DNA of 64,000 nt from Molossus alvarezi (GCA_037176705.1 CM073885.1:166026290-166090289), one strand, 5' to 3'; positions 13,674-24,930 are shown, numbered from the stretch's first letter. The notes: generated from the sequence alone by a model not told the origin. A program made the numbers and translations.

Positions 13674-14159
13674 ATGACTCATGGCACTCAATCAAATACA
13701 TCACCACCTCGTGCCCATCAGTGGACAAGTATCTTTGCCGTGTCCCACCCAGTCAGTCTTCTTCAACCACCTTTATTGGATTTGGGTTTCTTCTTCAGTT
13801 GCTTGCAGAGCTTGATTTTAGAGGGCATCATGATAAGTGCATTAGCTCTCAGATGTTGGCACGCGTTAGGGTTAACCGGCAGATTTATTAGAATGCAGAC
13901 TGGCCGAGTCCATCCTGAGGATGCTGATTTCTTTGAGTCCTGGGGGAGGTGGCTGAGGCCTTTATTTGAACAACTTCCAGGTGATGCGAGTTCTGCTATG
14001 GCTGGTCGGGGCAGCCCTGAGCTCCACAGGTGTGGTAGAGGTCGGGTACACCTGGCTTCGCCAAAAGAGCGTGTGTACAACTCTGTTGCCAAAGGGCTGT
14101 GTGATTTTGATGAAGTTGATGAACATGCTGCAAAGCTCCTGCTAGATGTGAGTTTGTAG
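13674..14159 (+). other. Open frame of about 160 codons, probably non-coding
   Basis: The frame is open from the ATG near 13674 to the stop at 14159. No domain or family is recognisable. The part around 13890-14000 (TGATTTCTTTGAGTCCTGGG) resembles a worn hAT-type repeat, which argues against coding. A good splice-donor-like GATGTGAGT occurs near 14145 and a polypyrimidine/CAG acceptor-like site near 13795. An exon of a non-coding or unknown transcript is possible but unproven. Confidence 0.2.
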
Positions 14160-15490
14160 TTTGCAAGCTCCTTGTCTAGGCCCCTCGCCTCTGAGTGCTG
14201 ATCTGTCGCAGGAGCTACTGGCTAAGGAGTAGTACACAGATACTGGCCTCGAAAGGCCAGCAGGCCTGACAGGGGCAGCTTTGTCCTCCTGTTGTTAGAG
14301 AATACACTGTAGCCCAACAAAAACCCCTTTGTGCACTCAGCGCGGTGTGGAGGTCGCATAAAGTAGCACCTGGCACCACGCGTGTTTGGGTTTCTGTGAA
14401 CAAGTTGTGATCTGAACATTAAGCCTTCATTTAAGCCCATTTAATTAGAAAAGTTCTCATGAGGACTTCGTTCCGAGTTCCAGTGTAGAGCTGTTTGGGG
14501 CTAGCTGAATTAAAATCTGTCCGAGTGAGTTTCATTTGCCTCCTAGGGTGAGGCTGTGGGCGGGTTTCAGAGGGGCTTCGGGCAGCTGCTGGGGGAGGGA
14601 TCTGGAGAGACAGTCTCAGTGAGTATTCTGCAAGCCAGTCACCAGTGTGACCTGGTTGTAAGCAGAGACCTGGCCATCAGAGGTCATCTGCAGAGGTCAT
14701 CCTAAAAATAGTGTGATATAGTGGCTCCCAAGGGCATCGTTCTCTGCTCCCCATTGCCCCCGTGCCCCCATGCTGCCTTAAAACCGGCTCTTTGCCAATC
14801 CACAGCAGGTGGATTAATTTGTTTATTCAGACCAGCAACCCACTAACCTGAGCTGGACCCCCAGACGCCAACAATTTTAGAATCGAGTGGTAAGAATAAA
14901 AACATTATGCTAACGATTTGCCTTCTAAATACGGACAGAGTCTAAATTTGGGGCAGGTGAACACCGTCATTCCGTTGAGTCGTCTAGATTGTGTGTTACT
15001 GAACTTTGGGGGAAATGGTGTTTTCCTTGAAACCGGATTTCTCAATACTAATAGAGTATTTCTGTCCATGAAGACTAAATTTAGGATTCCACTGTATTTC
15101 TACTGGGTGATTGATTTTTATTGAGTCACTGAACTAGAAATGGTCCTGGAGAAAAGTCAGAACAAATCATACAGAAATCGTATTTGAACGTGTGTCCCCC
15201 ACCGACAGCCGCCTTTTGGGGGTAGAATTGCACCGTGTTGCTGGGGTGTGAGTGCAGGGCCTGGGAAGACAGTTCCTCGGCTGTGCTGGCCAGGACCCGA
15301 GTGTTATATAAATGTGCCTATAAGTTATGGCACCTACTGCTCCTCCACCACCCCGCCCAGACTTCGGAGGGGAGGGGAGCCTCCCTCTGTTAGACACACC
15401 TCTCTGCTTCCTGCACAACTTTCCTCTTCAAAGCTGGAGTGAAAAGTTGGATCAGGAGGCCTCTAATCACTGGGGTAGTCTTGAGGCTCT
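14160..15490. other. Unassigned mixed-GC sequence
   Basis: No nameable gene or repeat. Base composition is higher in G+C than the AT-rich stretch before it. Confidence 0.4.
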
Positions 15491-15494
15491 TGGG

Positions 15495-15695
15495 AGATCA
15501 TTAGGAATTCAGGCTCTAAACTGGAATGTTGGTTCACATCCCAGGGATGCCACCTTGTAACTTCTTTGAACAGTAACTTCTCATGTGCAACGAGGCTAAA
15601 AATAGAGCCTACTTCATAGGATTGTGGTGAGGTCAGTATGGGAAGAGAGCTCAGGAAGCACTCGGCACAGTGCCTGGAAAAACCTGGCGGCTCAC
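15495..15695 (+). mobile_element. MIR SINE
   Basis: The order GGTTCACATCCCAGG, TAACTTCTTTGAACAG, TACTTCATAGGATTGTGGTG and GGCACAGTGCCTGG is that of a MIR on the plus strand, near full length but diverged. Confidence 0.75.
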
Positions 15696-15699
15696 GAAA

Positions 15700-16660
15700 T
15701 ATTAAGCCATCATCATCCTCAGTATTCCCGGCTCCCCTTTTTTAAATCCCAGTTTCCCAGTTTCCTTCTCAGGGCTGTACCTTAGGTCAAGGAACTGCCT
15801 TGGTGGAGAACAGATGGCAAGCCTTTTTCTGTAACTGTAATCCTCTCTTGAAGCCGCCAAGCCAGCTCCCACTGGTCCTTCAAAGCTGTCCTTAAAGCTT
15901 TTTCACCTTGACACACGTCCAGAGCCAGTGGGGTGCCTCTGGTTACCCACGCTGCCCCTCTCCTCCCGGGAAGGCTCCGCCCAGGCGTCTCAGTGCTTAC
16001 CCTCGGTGGGTGTGAGCGCCTCTCTTGTTCTGTGTCTCTCATAATAAGCAAAGACCTATTACCTTCCACTCCTGTCACACTTCTGAGGATGTGGAGGTTG
16101 AATAATGGAAGCTGACGGAGAGGAACCTGTCTAAGGGCATGGTTCTTGTTACAACTTGATTTCAACTCAGAGCAAAAAGTAGTTCAGTGGATTCCCCGTG
16201 TTGCCAGTGTGCCCAGTGAGGGAATGAAACCAGCTCTGAAAAGCATCCAGCCCCATCAGACTGAACAGGACGTGTGCCCGCTGGAGGCTTGGCCTGTTTA
16301 AACAGGCAGATGCCCTCCAGCTGGCGGCACACACAGCCTGCCCTGGACAGTCGGGACCCGAGGGCACCATGGAGACCGGTGTCCAGCTCCCCTGGGGCGG
16401 CTCACACCAGCACGAGCACCCCTCCCCTCCGGTGTGGAGCGGTGGTCCTCACGTTGGCATACTTTTACTTCCACAGGCACCTCTCAAAACCCAGGTGAAA
16501 TGTGGAGGAAGTTTGAGAAGCTAAGGACACTTTCCAAAATAAAAAATGATCTTATTCTTCATTGCTTCCTTGAAGGACATCTGGAATGTATTTGCATATC
16601 CTCCCCTGTACCCATCTCCCCTGCCCCCTCCCACAATGTTCCTGCCTCAAAGACAGAGAG
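15700..16660. other. Unassigned, moderately GC-rich
   Basis: No coding frame with recognisable similarity. Contains short CpG-bearing patches around 15960-16010 and 16320-16440. Confidence 0.4.
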
Positions 16661-16664
16661 TCTC

Positions 16665-16943
16665 ACCCTGATGGGTTGGGCTCAGCAGTTGGAGCGTCCT
16701 CCTGCGGTCCAGTGGTTAGAGCGTCGGACTGTGGTCCTGAGAGACCCGGGTTCGGTTCCCGCTAAGGGCGCGTACCTCGGTTGCAGTTTGTCCCCGGTCC
16801 TGGTTGGTTGTGCGGGTGGCAACCACTCGATGTGTCCCTTTCACGTAGATGTTTCTCTCTCTCTCTCTGTTCCTCTCTCTCCCTCCCACTCTACCTGAAC
16901 AAAAAATGGAAAAATGTCCTCGGGTGAGGATAAAAAAAAAAAA
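16665..16943 (+). mobile_element. VES SINE with a partly duplicated tRNA-like head
   Basis: The head carries two related segments in tandem, GCAGTTGGAGCGTCCTCCTG and AGTGGTTAGAGCGTCGGACT, before a single B box GGGTTCGGTTCCCG. Body, tail phrase TCCTCGGGTGAGGAT and poly(A) are normal. AGACAGAG...TCTC-type repeats flank it (about 16651-16664 and from 16944). Confidence 0.88.
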
Positions 16944-17289
16944 AGACAGAGTCTCTGTCACACAGACCTGACCACCACACACAAGCCTTATGTAGCTTTG
17001 CAAAGCCTCTTGTTTCTCAGAAGCTCTTCATCTTCCGTTTGGGTCCAGAAGGGTGCTTTGTGCAGCTGAAACCCACCTGGACGGCCATGAGTTACCATCT
17101 GGACCCTTGGCTTTTCTCATCATTGTGGAGACTATCTAGGATTTCTGGTTTATGGATTAAGTGTGTCTCATGATCTCAGCATTTCCCTTAAACATCAAGC
17201 TACGTCGAGTGCCTATAGACTTAGCTCACAACATCCCATAATGCTGTGCTGGACCCATGTCAGAGGTTTAATTCGACTCTTTAATTTTA

Positions 17290-17510
17290 TAGTGGTGATA
17301 TAATAGCAAATATTTTTACATTGCTATGTGCCAGATACATTGAAAGTGCTTTATGAGAGTCATTTAATTCCATTAAGAAACCTGAGAATGTAGGTCTTCG
17401 TCACCGCTCTGCAGATAAAGATACTGGGGCCCAGAGAGGTCGGTTAACTTGCCCAAGGCCGGCTCCAGAATTGTAGTCTTAATCTCCATATCACAGCCTC
17501 TACAGAGAGG
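17290..17510 (-). mobile_element. MIR SINE
   Basis: The sequence CTATGTGCCAGATACATTGA, then CTGCAGATAAAGATACTGGG, GCCCAGAGAGGTCGGTTAAC and TTGCCCAAGG is the complement of a MIR in the right order. Confidence 0.8.
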
Positions 17511-18265
17511 AAACTGGTTGCGGGAGTCTAAATATTGCCCAAGCTCTTGTCTATGTAAAGGAGTTGACAATGGACTTAACTCAGATCTCTGACTTCCAGT
17601 CAGGCAGTCACAACAATCTTTGCAATCCTCTCTGGTCCTGCCAATCAAAGCTGCTCAGTCCCAGTCACGTGAGGCAGCTTTTACTACCCCATTTTATAGT
17701 CATTTCTCCCCATGAGGGTCTAGAATCTATTCAGCAGCTTTTAAAAGTTGAGATATAATTTACATATAATATTATATTAGTTTCAGGTGTACAACATCAT
17801 GATCTGGTATTTGTATATATTTTGAAATGATCACCACCATAAGTCTATTTAGTATCTATCACCTCACCTAGTTATATTTTTTTTCCTGTAATAAGAACTT
17901 TTAAAATATACTCTCAGCACCTTTCAAATATATGATTACCTATAGTCACCATGTTGTACATTACATCTCCTGACTTATTTATTTTACAACTAAAAGTTTG
18001 TACCTTTTGATCACCTTTACCCATTTCTTCCCATCCCACCCCCACCCATCCTGTGGCAATTACCACGCTGTTCTCTGTATCTACAAGTTCAGTTTGTTGT
18101 TGTTTTGGGACCACATATAAGTGAGATCATATAGTATTTGTCTTTTTCTCTCTGACTTATTTAACTTAGCAGAATGGCCTCAAAATACATCCAAGCTGTT
18201 GCAAGTGGCAAGATTTCCTTCTTTGTATGGCTGAATAATATTACATTACACATGTTATATATTAT

Positions 18266-18305
18266 TTTATATCATATCATATCATATATCATATCATATC
18301 ATATT
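18266..18305 (+). repeat. (TATCA)n short tandem repeat
   Basis: About seven imperfect copies of TATCA/ATCAT lie at the left edge of the segment that splits the old L1. Confidence 0.8.
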
Positions 18306-18785
18306 ATGGGAGTTACCTATGTATTCTGACAGCATTACTTCCTAATGTTTTCATTTGGCATATAATAAACATCATTAAATACACAAATAAACAGCACTGG
18401 ACCAAATATAAAACAACACCAGGAACACACAGAGCATTACTCCTGGAAACCTCATTCTAAGGTGAACACTGAACTGAGGAGGCCTAAGTGGCAGACGGAT
18501 GCCTCCGAATCCACTCAGCTAATGGGGAAGCCACCCGAAGGAGCGGGGCTTCGTTTTCAAGGGTGCTGGCTGAAGGCATGAAAGAATCAGGAGCAGTCTG
18601 AGCCCCTTCTTCAGCCAAGCCAGGAAAGCTTCTTAGAAAAGAAAGGTTTAAGCAATTATTTCCAGGTAAAAAGGTATAATGAGAGACAGAACATTTCAAA
18701 TAGATACTATGAAATGCCCGAATAATGGGAGTTGCCTATGTATTCTGACAGCATTACTTAATGTATTCATTTTAGCCATACGTAT
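18303..18785. repeat. Segment with a ~60-bp direct repeat at both ends
   Basis: About 60 bases at 18303-18365 (core CCTATGTATTCTGACAGCAT) recur at 18722-18785 with a few differences, 419 bp apart. The approximately 360 bp between them matches no repeat I know and looks unlike the L1 around it. An open frame on the minus strand at 18484-18699 lacks an ATG start. It may be a worn processed copy or a tandem duplication. Confidence 0.55.
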
Positions 18786-19184
18786 ATTAGTTGATTCTTG
18801 ATCAACACCGGGTTTAGGGGCACTGACCCCCATGCAATTGAAAATCTGCATATATAACTTTGACTCCTCTAAAACTTAACTACAGTTGTCCCTCAGTATC
18901 CACAGTGATTGGTTCTAGGACTCACTGCAGATGCCAAAATCTGTGGATGCTCATACCTTACATAAAGTAGCACAGAACAATGCATGCAGTTGGTCCTCTC
19001 CATCCATGGATCCCAACCTTGGATCAAAAACATATTTTACAATACGTGGTTGGTTGAATCTGTGGACAAAAACAAAACAAAACAAGGAAACAGAAGGCTG
19101 ACTGTATATTTATTTTTTAAAAATCCACATATAAATGGACCTGTGCAGTTCAAAGCCATGTTGTTCAAGGGTCAACTGCATACC
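18785..19184. mobile_element. Tigger1-like DNA transposon, interrupted
   Basis: The left end reads GTTGATTCTTGATCAACACC and the right end GTTGTTCAAGGGTCAACTG, near-complementary termini of a Tigger-type (Tc1/mariner superfamily) non-autonomous element. A second Tigger (18883-19104) sits inside it at a TA. Confidence 0.72.
18883..19104 (+). mobile_element. MER2-type Tigger DNA transposon, nested
   Basis: It begins CAGTTGTCCCTCAGTATCC after TA (18881-18882) and ends GAAGGCTGACTG before TA (19105-19106). The termini are inverted relative to each other and the TA duplication is typical. The internal region GGTTGGTTGAATCTGTGGA matches MER2. The element is internally shortened. Confidence 0.8.
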
Positions 19185-20030
19185 ACCTTTTTTTAAAATC
19201 CATCCATCAATGGACACTTAGGTTATTTCCATGTCTTGGCTATTGTAAATAATGCTGCAATGTATATAGGGGTGCAGATACCTTTTCAGGTTAACATTTC
19301 ATTTGCTTTGAATAAATACCAGAAGTGGAACTGGTAGATCATACGTAGTTCTATTTTTAATTTTTTGAGAAATTTTCACATAGTTTTTAATAGTAGCTGC
19401 ACCAATTGTATTTCCACCAACAATGCACAAGGATTCCCTTTTCTCCATATCCTCACCAATATTTGTTATTTCTTGTCGTTTGATAATAACCATTTTAACA
19501 GATATGAGATGGTAACTCACTGTGGTTTCGATTTGCATTTTCCTGCTGATTCATCATGTTAAGTGCCTTGGGATGTACCTGTTGGCCATTTAGATGTCTT
19601 CTTTGGAAAAATGTGTATATAGATTCTCTGCCCATTATTCAATTAGATTGTTTAAGTAATGTTTTTGTTTTTATTTATTTATTTATTTTTATTTTTCGCT
19701 ATTGAGGTGTATGTGTTCTTCATATATTTTGGATATGAACCCCTTGTTAGTTTCTGATTTGCAAATATTTTCTCCCATTCTATAAGTTGTCTTTTTGTTC
19801 TATTTATGGTTTTCTTTACTGTGCAGAAGCCTTTTAGTTTGATGTAGCCCCATGTATGTATTTTTGCTTTTATTACCTTTGCTTTTGATGTAAAACCAAA
19901 AACATCATCACCAAGAGAGATGTCAAGGAGCTTACCCACTATGTTTTCATCGAGAGGTTTTATGATTTCAGGTTCTATGTTCACGTCTTCAACCCATTTT
20001 GAGTTGATTTGTGTGCGGTGTGAGTTCAGA

Positions 20031-20290
20031 ACCCTCTTACACCGCTGTCTTGAACCAGAAGCCGTTCACTCATCTTGAGCTTCTGACCAATCCAGTGAGG
20101 AAGTGCATGCTAGATGTGCAGGGTCACCCAACGGGGTTATTGTGGATAAAAAGGTCTCATGTACAGTTTTAAATGCACTGCTCTTTATAAAATGCACAGG
20201 GAAATAGCGGGCTGTCAGGCCAACCTGAAAATATGGATGCTCTGGGGGCTGCTAAGATACCAAGTTCGGCTGCCTCAGTAAAGAAAAAAT
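20031..20290. other. No recognised feature
   Basis: Between the old L1 and the next VES; nothing assignable. Confidence 0.4.
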
Positions 20291-20291
20291 A

Positions 20292-20490
20292 GCCCTGGCC
20301 AGTTTGGCCAGCAGTTAGAGCATCAGCCTCTGGACCAATGAGTTTCGGGTTCGATTCCGATCAAGGGCACGTAGCTCGGTTGCAGTTTGTCGGGAGGCAG
20401 CCAGTCGATGTGTCTCTTTCACGATGTTTCTCTCTCTCCCTCCCACTCTATCTGAAGATAAACGAAAGAATATCCTTGGGTGAGGATTTA
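20292..20490 (+). mobile_element. VES SINE, internally deleted
   Basis: The head AGCCCTGGCCAGTTTGGC, B box GGGTTCGATTCCG and tail ATCCTTGGGTGAGGATTT are present. About 25 bp between the TTGCAGTTTGTC and GGGAGGCAGCC parts is missing compared with other copies. No clear TSD. Confidence 0.88.
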
Positions 20491-20684
20491 AAAAACAAAC
20501 CAAAAAGTAGATGGGAGTCGATGTCAGAAATTTCCTTAAAAAAAATTATTTTCTTTGACTCAAGAGAGAAAGTATTTGGTGATAGTGTTACCTGTAAAGA
20601 TCTCAGGTAATGAGTTCAATACTAGGACACACATGGAATAATTTGCCTAGTTCATGTAAGGAAGTTTTAATTTCCTGTTTAAAG

Positions 20685-21190
20685 AAGTGAGGGCAGAGGC
20701 ATATCCAGAAATTATGCTTTAATAATAATAGTAAGAGCTATTATTTGTTGAACATTACGCAAAATACTTGCTTATTGCTTTGCCTTTACTATTCCTCTTG
20801 TCATTTAAGTCCCACATGAAATCATTTATATATGAGTGACTATTTTTTTTTTATCCTCACCCAAGGACATTTTTTTATTGTTTGTTCAGATAGAGTGGGA
20901 GGGAGAGAGAGAGAGAAACATCGATGTGAAAAGGACACACTGAGTGGCTGCCACCTGCATGACCCAACCAGGGCCGGGAACAAACTGCAACCGAGGTACG
21001 TGCCCTTAGCAGGAACCGAACCCGGGTCTCTCTGGACCGCAGGCCGACACTCTAACCTCTGAGCCAAACTGTCCAGGGCTATATGAGTGACTTGAATTAG
21101 AAAGTTTCTGTAACTTACTGAAGACGACACAGTTAGTACATGGCAGAGCCGCTGGTATTCCAAGGTCCTGGACTTTCCTGGTACACACAC
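20685..21190 (-). mobile_element. MIR SINE split by a VES insertion
   Basis: The left piece (to 20828, GAGCTATTATTTGTTGAACA) and right piece (from 21093, GTAACTTACTGAAGACGACA, GGCAGAGCCGCTGGTATTCC) join into one MIR on the minus strand when the VES between them is removed. Confidence 0.72.
20842..21079 (-). mobile_element. VES SINE inserted in a MIR
   Basis: Complete reverse-orientation VES with T-run, ATCCTCACCCAAGGACATTT and a head ending GTCCAGGGC. The exact 13-bp TSD TATATGAGTGACT is at 20829-20841 and 21080-21092. Confidence 0.93.
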
Positions 21191-21283
21191 TGCCACAGAC
21201 CAGAGATGGAAGAATGGGAAAGACATTACCAGAAGAGGAAATTCTGAAGTACTATGCAGAAATTATCTTTCGAACATATTGAT

Positions 21284-21535
21284 TTTTTTTTTTTTTAATT
21301 CCTCACCTGAGGATATTTTTTCGTTTATCATCAGACAGAGTGGGAGGGAAGAAGAGAGAGAGAGACAGGAGAAACACTGATGTGATAGAGCTACATCGAC
21401 TAGTCGCCTCCTGCAGGACCCCACCAGGGCTGGGGACACACCGTAACTGAGGTACGTGCCCTTAACTGGAGTCGAACCCATGACTCATTGGTCTGCGGGC
21501 TGACGCTCTAACTGCTGAGCCAAACGGGCCAGGCT
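21284..21535 (-). mobile_element. VES SINE
   Basis: Reverse-orientation copy with poly(T), CCTCACCTGAGGATATTTTT and head GAGCCAAACGGGCCAGGC. TSD AACATATTGAT (21273-21283) and AACATACTGAT (21536-21546), one mismatch. Confidence 0.92.
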
Positions 21536-21546
21536 AACATACTGAT

Positions 21547-21890
21547 ATTTAATAGTGAAACAGCTGCTTTGGAACGAGGTGGTCCCCGAGCCAGGGAAAG
21601 CTGCTGAGAAAGCCAAGTGGAGCTAATGACCCCTAAGGCCCCCGCCGGTCTGGGCACTGCCGCCCGTGCCAAGGCATTGTGCCGGGGGAATGGGGAGCGA
21701 CAATGGATCTGTGTTGCAGAGACTCAAACTCTGTGCTACATGCTACTCAGAACAGACAAGCACGTTCCCATCTATTTTTGGAGCTGTTTTCGGTTTGCCA
21801 ACCATGTCTGGGTGTTCTTTTCTCAAAGAGCCAGGTCACTGTCACAGTTTTCAGCAAGAGTTTTGAAGTTAACGCTTCCCCTGACTCCCT
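21547..21890. other. No recognised feature
   Basis: Three overlapping open frames occur on the plus strand (21617-21895) but none has a recognisable domain. Confidence 0.4.
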
Positions 21891-22019
21891 TTTAGAACTC
21901 GGCTTTTTGTTCTTTCAGGATAAAATGCTATCTCGTTCATTTTTTGTATTCTTAGAACCTAGCATACTGCCTAGAAGATGAATGATAATTTGTTCAAATG
22001 GACCATCAAAAAAAAAATC

Positions 22020-22540
22020 AATCAGATCACGGCAGTCCCCTGTTCAAAACATTTTTTTCTCTCTGTTGCCTCCAGGAAAATGTCCAAGTTACTAATATAA
22101 AATACTCTATGCTTTGTCGTCTCTCTGTGTCTCCGTTGCATTTTCATCCCCTCCTTCGTTGTATTTATGTCCCAACCAAATCAGACAGCTTGTGTATTTT
22201 CCTTGCACGCTTGCTGTTTCTCACCTCATGTGTCTGTGAGGCCGTTCCCTCTGTCGGGCATGCCAGGTGTGACTTCCTCTAGAAGCTCTTCCTTTGTTCT
22301 CCAAGGTCTCGGCAAACCCAGTAGGATTACAACACCCTCTTTTGTCCTCCCACTGAGCCTCTGCCATGTACCTACGGCTCTGTGGGATAGCACCATCTGG
22401 ATGGCCCTCTTTCCCACTGGACACTCATCTCCTTGAGAAAAGATGCTACATTTTGTTCATCTTGATCTTTTCAGAACCAAAATCTTGACCTGGTCCATAG
22501 AAGGCATTTGATGGATGGCTGAATCAAACAAAGTGCTTTA
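22020..22540 (+). mobile_element. L2 LINE 3' end
   Basis: The phrases CTCTGTTGCCTCCAGGAAAA, AATGTCCAAGTT and the ending CATAGAAGGCATTTGATGGA fit the 3' end of an ancient L2 on the plus strand. Very diverged. A similar piece just upstream (21900-22005) may belong to it or to a MIR. Confidence 0.6.
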
Positions 22541-23160
22541 ACAATTGACATAGATAGTTATTCAACCAATGTGGTTTTGAATTCTTTCGAAGTCTATTTG
22601 AAAAGAAATGGAAAACCTCTGTGTGCCCAACTGCTTTGTCTTGAAAGGTAGAAACCATCCCTGTTTGCTTCACACAAGCTGATTGTCTGGTGACTTCATA
22701 GATTCATTCATTTTTTATTTGCTGAGCATGTCTAGAAATATAGCACTACACTGTCTTACATAGTTGTTCATGATGAGAAATGTTAATCCCTGGTAGCCTT
22801 CTGCAAATCTTTAGGCTTTGTATATGTTTTCAGAGAAAGGGTATATAATTCTTTTTTTTTTCAGGATTGTTTTATTGCAAGCCTTTAGGAAGCTTGGATT
22901 ATCAGGAGGTATTTCTAATGTCGTATCCTTTAAATTCTTTTCCTGGGATAAAATTTATAAATCTCCCTCCATCCCTGAAACCTGTTGAGTAAAACAGAAA
23001 GGACTGATCCAATGAAATGCCAGACTAACCTTTTGGATGGAACTACAGATAAGATAGCTGAAGTGTTTACTCATAGTTGTACAGGCATTAGTCTGGTGTT
23101 TTGTGAGTCATTAGAAATATTTTAGTTATTTTTCTAACAGTGTCACAAGGCGGTTAAAAA
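22541..23160. other. No recognised feature
   Basis: Nothing I can assign; a T-run lies at about 22852-22861. Confidence 0.4.
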
Positions 23161-23164
23161 CTAT

Positions 23165-23325
23165 TAGCCTTGTGCTGTAGCCTGGATGTTGTTTGTGTCC
23201 TAATCCCCGGTGTGGTATTTGGAGGTGGAGCCGTTGGAAGATAATTAGGCCGCGAGAGAGGAGCCCTCCTGAATGGAAGTAGCCCTTATGAAAGGGACCC
23301 CAGAAAACTCCCTCATTTTCTGTCT
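23165..23325 (+). mobile_element. MLT1-type (ERVL-MaLR) LTR fragment
   Basis: CCTGGATGTTGTTTGTGTCC, TAATCCCCGGTGTGG, TTTGGAGGTGGAGCC, GATAATTAGG and GGAGCCCTCCTGAATGG appear in LTR order, which is the diagnostic run of the MaLR group. Both ends are missing. Confidence 0.7.
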
Positions 23326-23410
23326 TGCAAGGTTGATATGATATGTGAGCAACTTAACATAGTTCCTGGCACGTAAGAAGCATTCTATAAATGATAGTTA
23401 TCATTATATT
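23326..23410 (+). mobile_element. MIR SINE 3' part
   Basis: TAACATAGTTCCTGGCACGT followed by GAAGCATTCTATAAATGATA is a MIR end on the plus strand. Confidence 0.6.
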
Positions 23411-23489
23411 GTTATTTCTGTTGATTATATTTTTATCAGCCCAGTTATAAGAAAATAAGTAAAGCTGAAATGGATTCAAAAGCAATAAT

Positions 23490-23765
23490 AACATTAACAA
23501 CATTTGCCAAGCATTTTCTATATTTGGGGCACTGTTTTACAAATAACTATCTGTATTATTTAATTCTCGTAACAACCTTTACTACCTATTTAAATTTCAC
23601 TATAAAAATCAATGAATACATACTTAGAATAGTTTCTGCCATATATTAAGTACTATATATGCTTATTAAAATAAAGAAAAGATAAATACTGTGATTTCCC
23701 CCATTTATCAGACGGGAAAACTGACTCGGAAATGAAATGACCAGGTCAAAGTTACTCCGGTGGAA
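23490..23765 (-). mobile_element. MIR SINE, with a second MIR end inside
   Basis: CATTTGCCAAGCATTTTCTA and TATTTAATTCTCGTAACAAC at the left, and CCCCATTTATCAGACGGGAA at the right, are a minus-strand MIR. The inner stretch 23608-23668 (TAGAATAGTTTCTGCC) reads as a plus-strand MIR end. Confidence 0.6.
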
Positions 23766-23769
23766 AGAG

Positions 23770-24380
23770 ATGCAGCTGGAAGCCAAAGCCCGTCCGGCCA
23801 GTTCCTGCATCCCTCACCCCGACGTGCACCGTGAACAGTCCTGGTATTTCCTGCCCAGTAGAAGGCTGTACCCCACTATGGAAATGAGGAGAGTGACTCA
23901 TTCGTGGAGTGATCATGCCTGCTCCCCCCATCCCTCATGTCCTTACATAATCATTTCTGCCAACTGCAGGACATCCAGTTCTCTTCATCTGCTTGGGTGG
24001 TCCTTCGTCTCTCAGAGAACAACTCAACCACACAGATCCCTTTTCTCCTTCTGATCACAGGCGGACCTGGGAAAGTCACCATCTCTCTCAAGAGACTTAC
24101 AGTTCAAAAGAGCCCATTTCCATCCACACTGTAGGTTGCAGGTCAAACCAGATCAGAAATCGGTAATCTATCTACCTGCTCCCCCGCCCCCTCCCACCCC
24201 CGCTCTGTGAGTGTTCCTAGAATGTTTCTAATTCCTCCTTTGGACAAATCTGTGTATCCTTTGCCCAGAGTCCCCAGAAACACCTTCCCGGCAGTGTGCA
24301 TTTGTGTTACATAATTACCCCGCAGAAGCTGGGGACATCTGTTACCTTTCAGCTGCTTGTGCTCCAGCCGCCAGGGCAGT
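23770..24380. other. No recognised feature
   Basis: No gene or named repeat. A C-rich patch lies at about 24179-24203. Confidence 0.4.
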
Positions 24381-24930
24381 GACAGAATGTCCACGCATCA
24401 TTAGTGCAACCATTTGCCTTTTTTCTGAATAACATGTACGGCGTGTGTTTGCAAAGAAAGCCTCGTTTGCATTCTGAGTCTATTTTGATCCACTCGACAA
24501 GAAAATCGCTATTCTTTGAATCCACAGCGTGAGGGGCCTGCTTTGCTCTTGAAGTACGATAGGTTCTTAAACACGAGCGAGATGAAAAACATATTGCGTA
24601 GCCCTTGGGGACTATTTAAAATGTAAAATATAAATATTTCTGCTTTGAATGTACTTAACTTAGCAAGCCCGGATCTGGTTTCTGTCCGTTCAGTCATCAC
24701 ACGGCCGTTGTGTTTGCTGTTCCTTCATTTCGCTGAGTCGAAATGAGCCCGAGAAGCGAAAATCAGCACTTCAGCCTTTTCCGCTGAGCAGGGCGCGGAG
24801 TTGCCAAGTCTGCCTTGATCACATAATGCCTTTCAGATAAGGTTAACTCCGCAGTAGGCCCTGCCTCGTGTTAGTGTTTTATGGTGACAGATATGCTGGC
24901 TCAGGGTCTCCTGCTGCAATGAATCTGTTG
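24380..24930. promoter_or_regulatory. Candidate conserved regulatory element
   Basis: About 550 bp with no recognisable repeat sequence. It contains some twenty CpG sites, few poly-runs, and varied motif-like words such as a GATA site in CAGATAAGG (about 24834). In a mammal such CpG retention and absence of transposons is typical of conserved non-coding enhancers. This is inference only; no alignment was possible. Confidence 0.3.

Larger units (their letters stand above)
17725..20030 (-). mobile_element. Old L1, 3' UTR and C-terminal ORF2, split by later insertions
   Basis: The left part (17725-18265) is the L1 3' end, including TTAGTTTCAGGTGTACAACA and ATAAGTGAGATCATATAGTA. The right part (19186-20030) continues with ATCAATGGACACTTAGGTTA and then the ORF2 C-terminal half. 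On the minus strand (19984-19679) the frame still reads KAKIHTWGYIKLKGFCTVKK. Between them lie a TATCA microsatellite, an unexplained segment and two nested Tigger elements, none of which belongs to L1. Ends are approximate. Confidence 0.85.

Noticed and set aside
18484..18699. A 71-codon minus-strand frame that looks protein-like
   Set aside because: It opens at TTG with no early ATG, and no family is recognisable.
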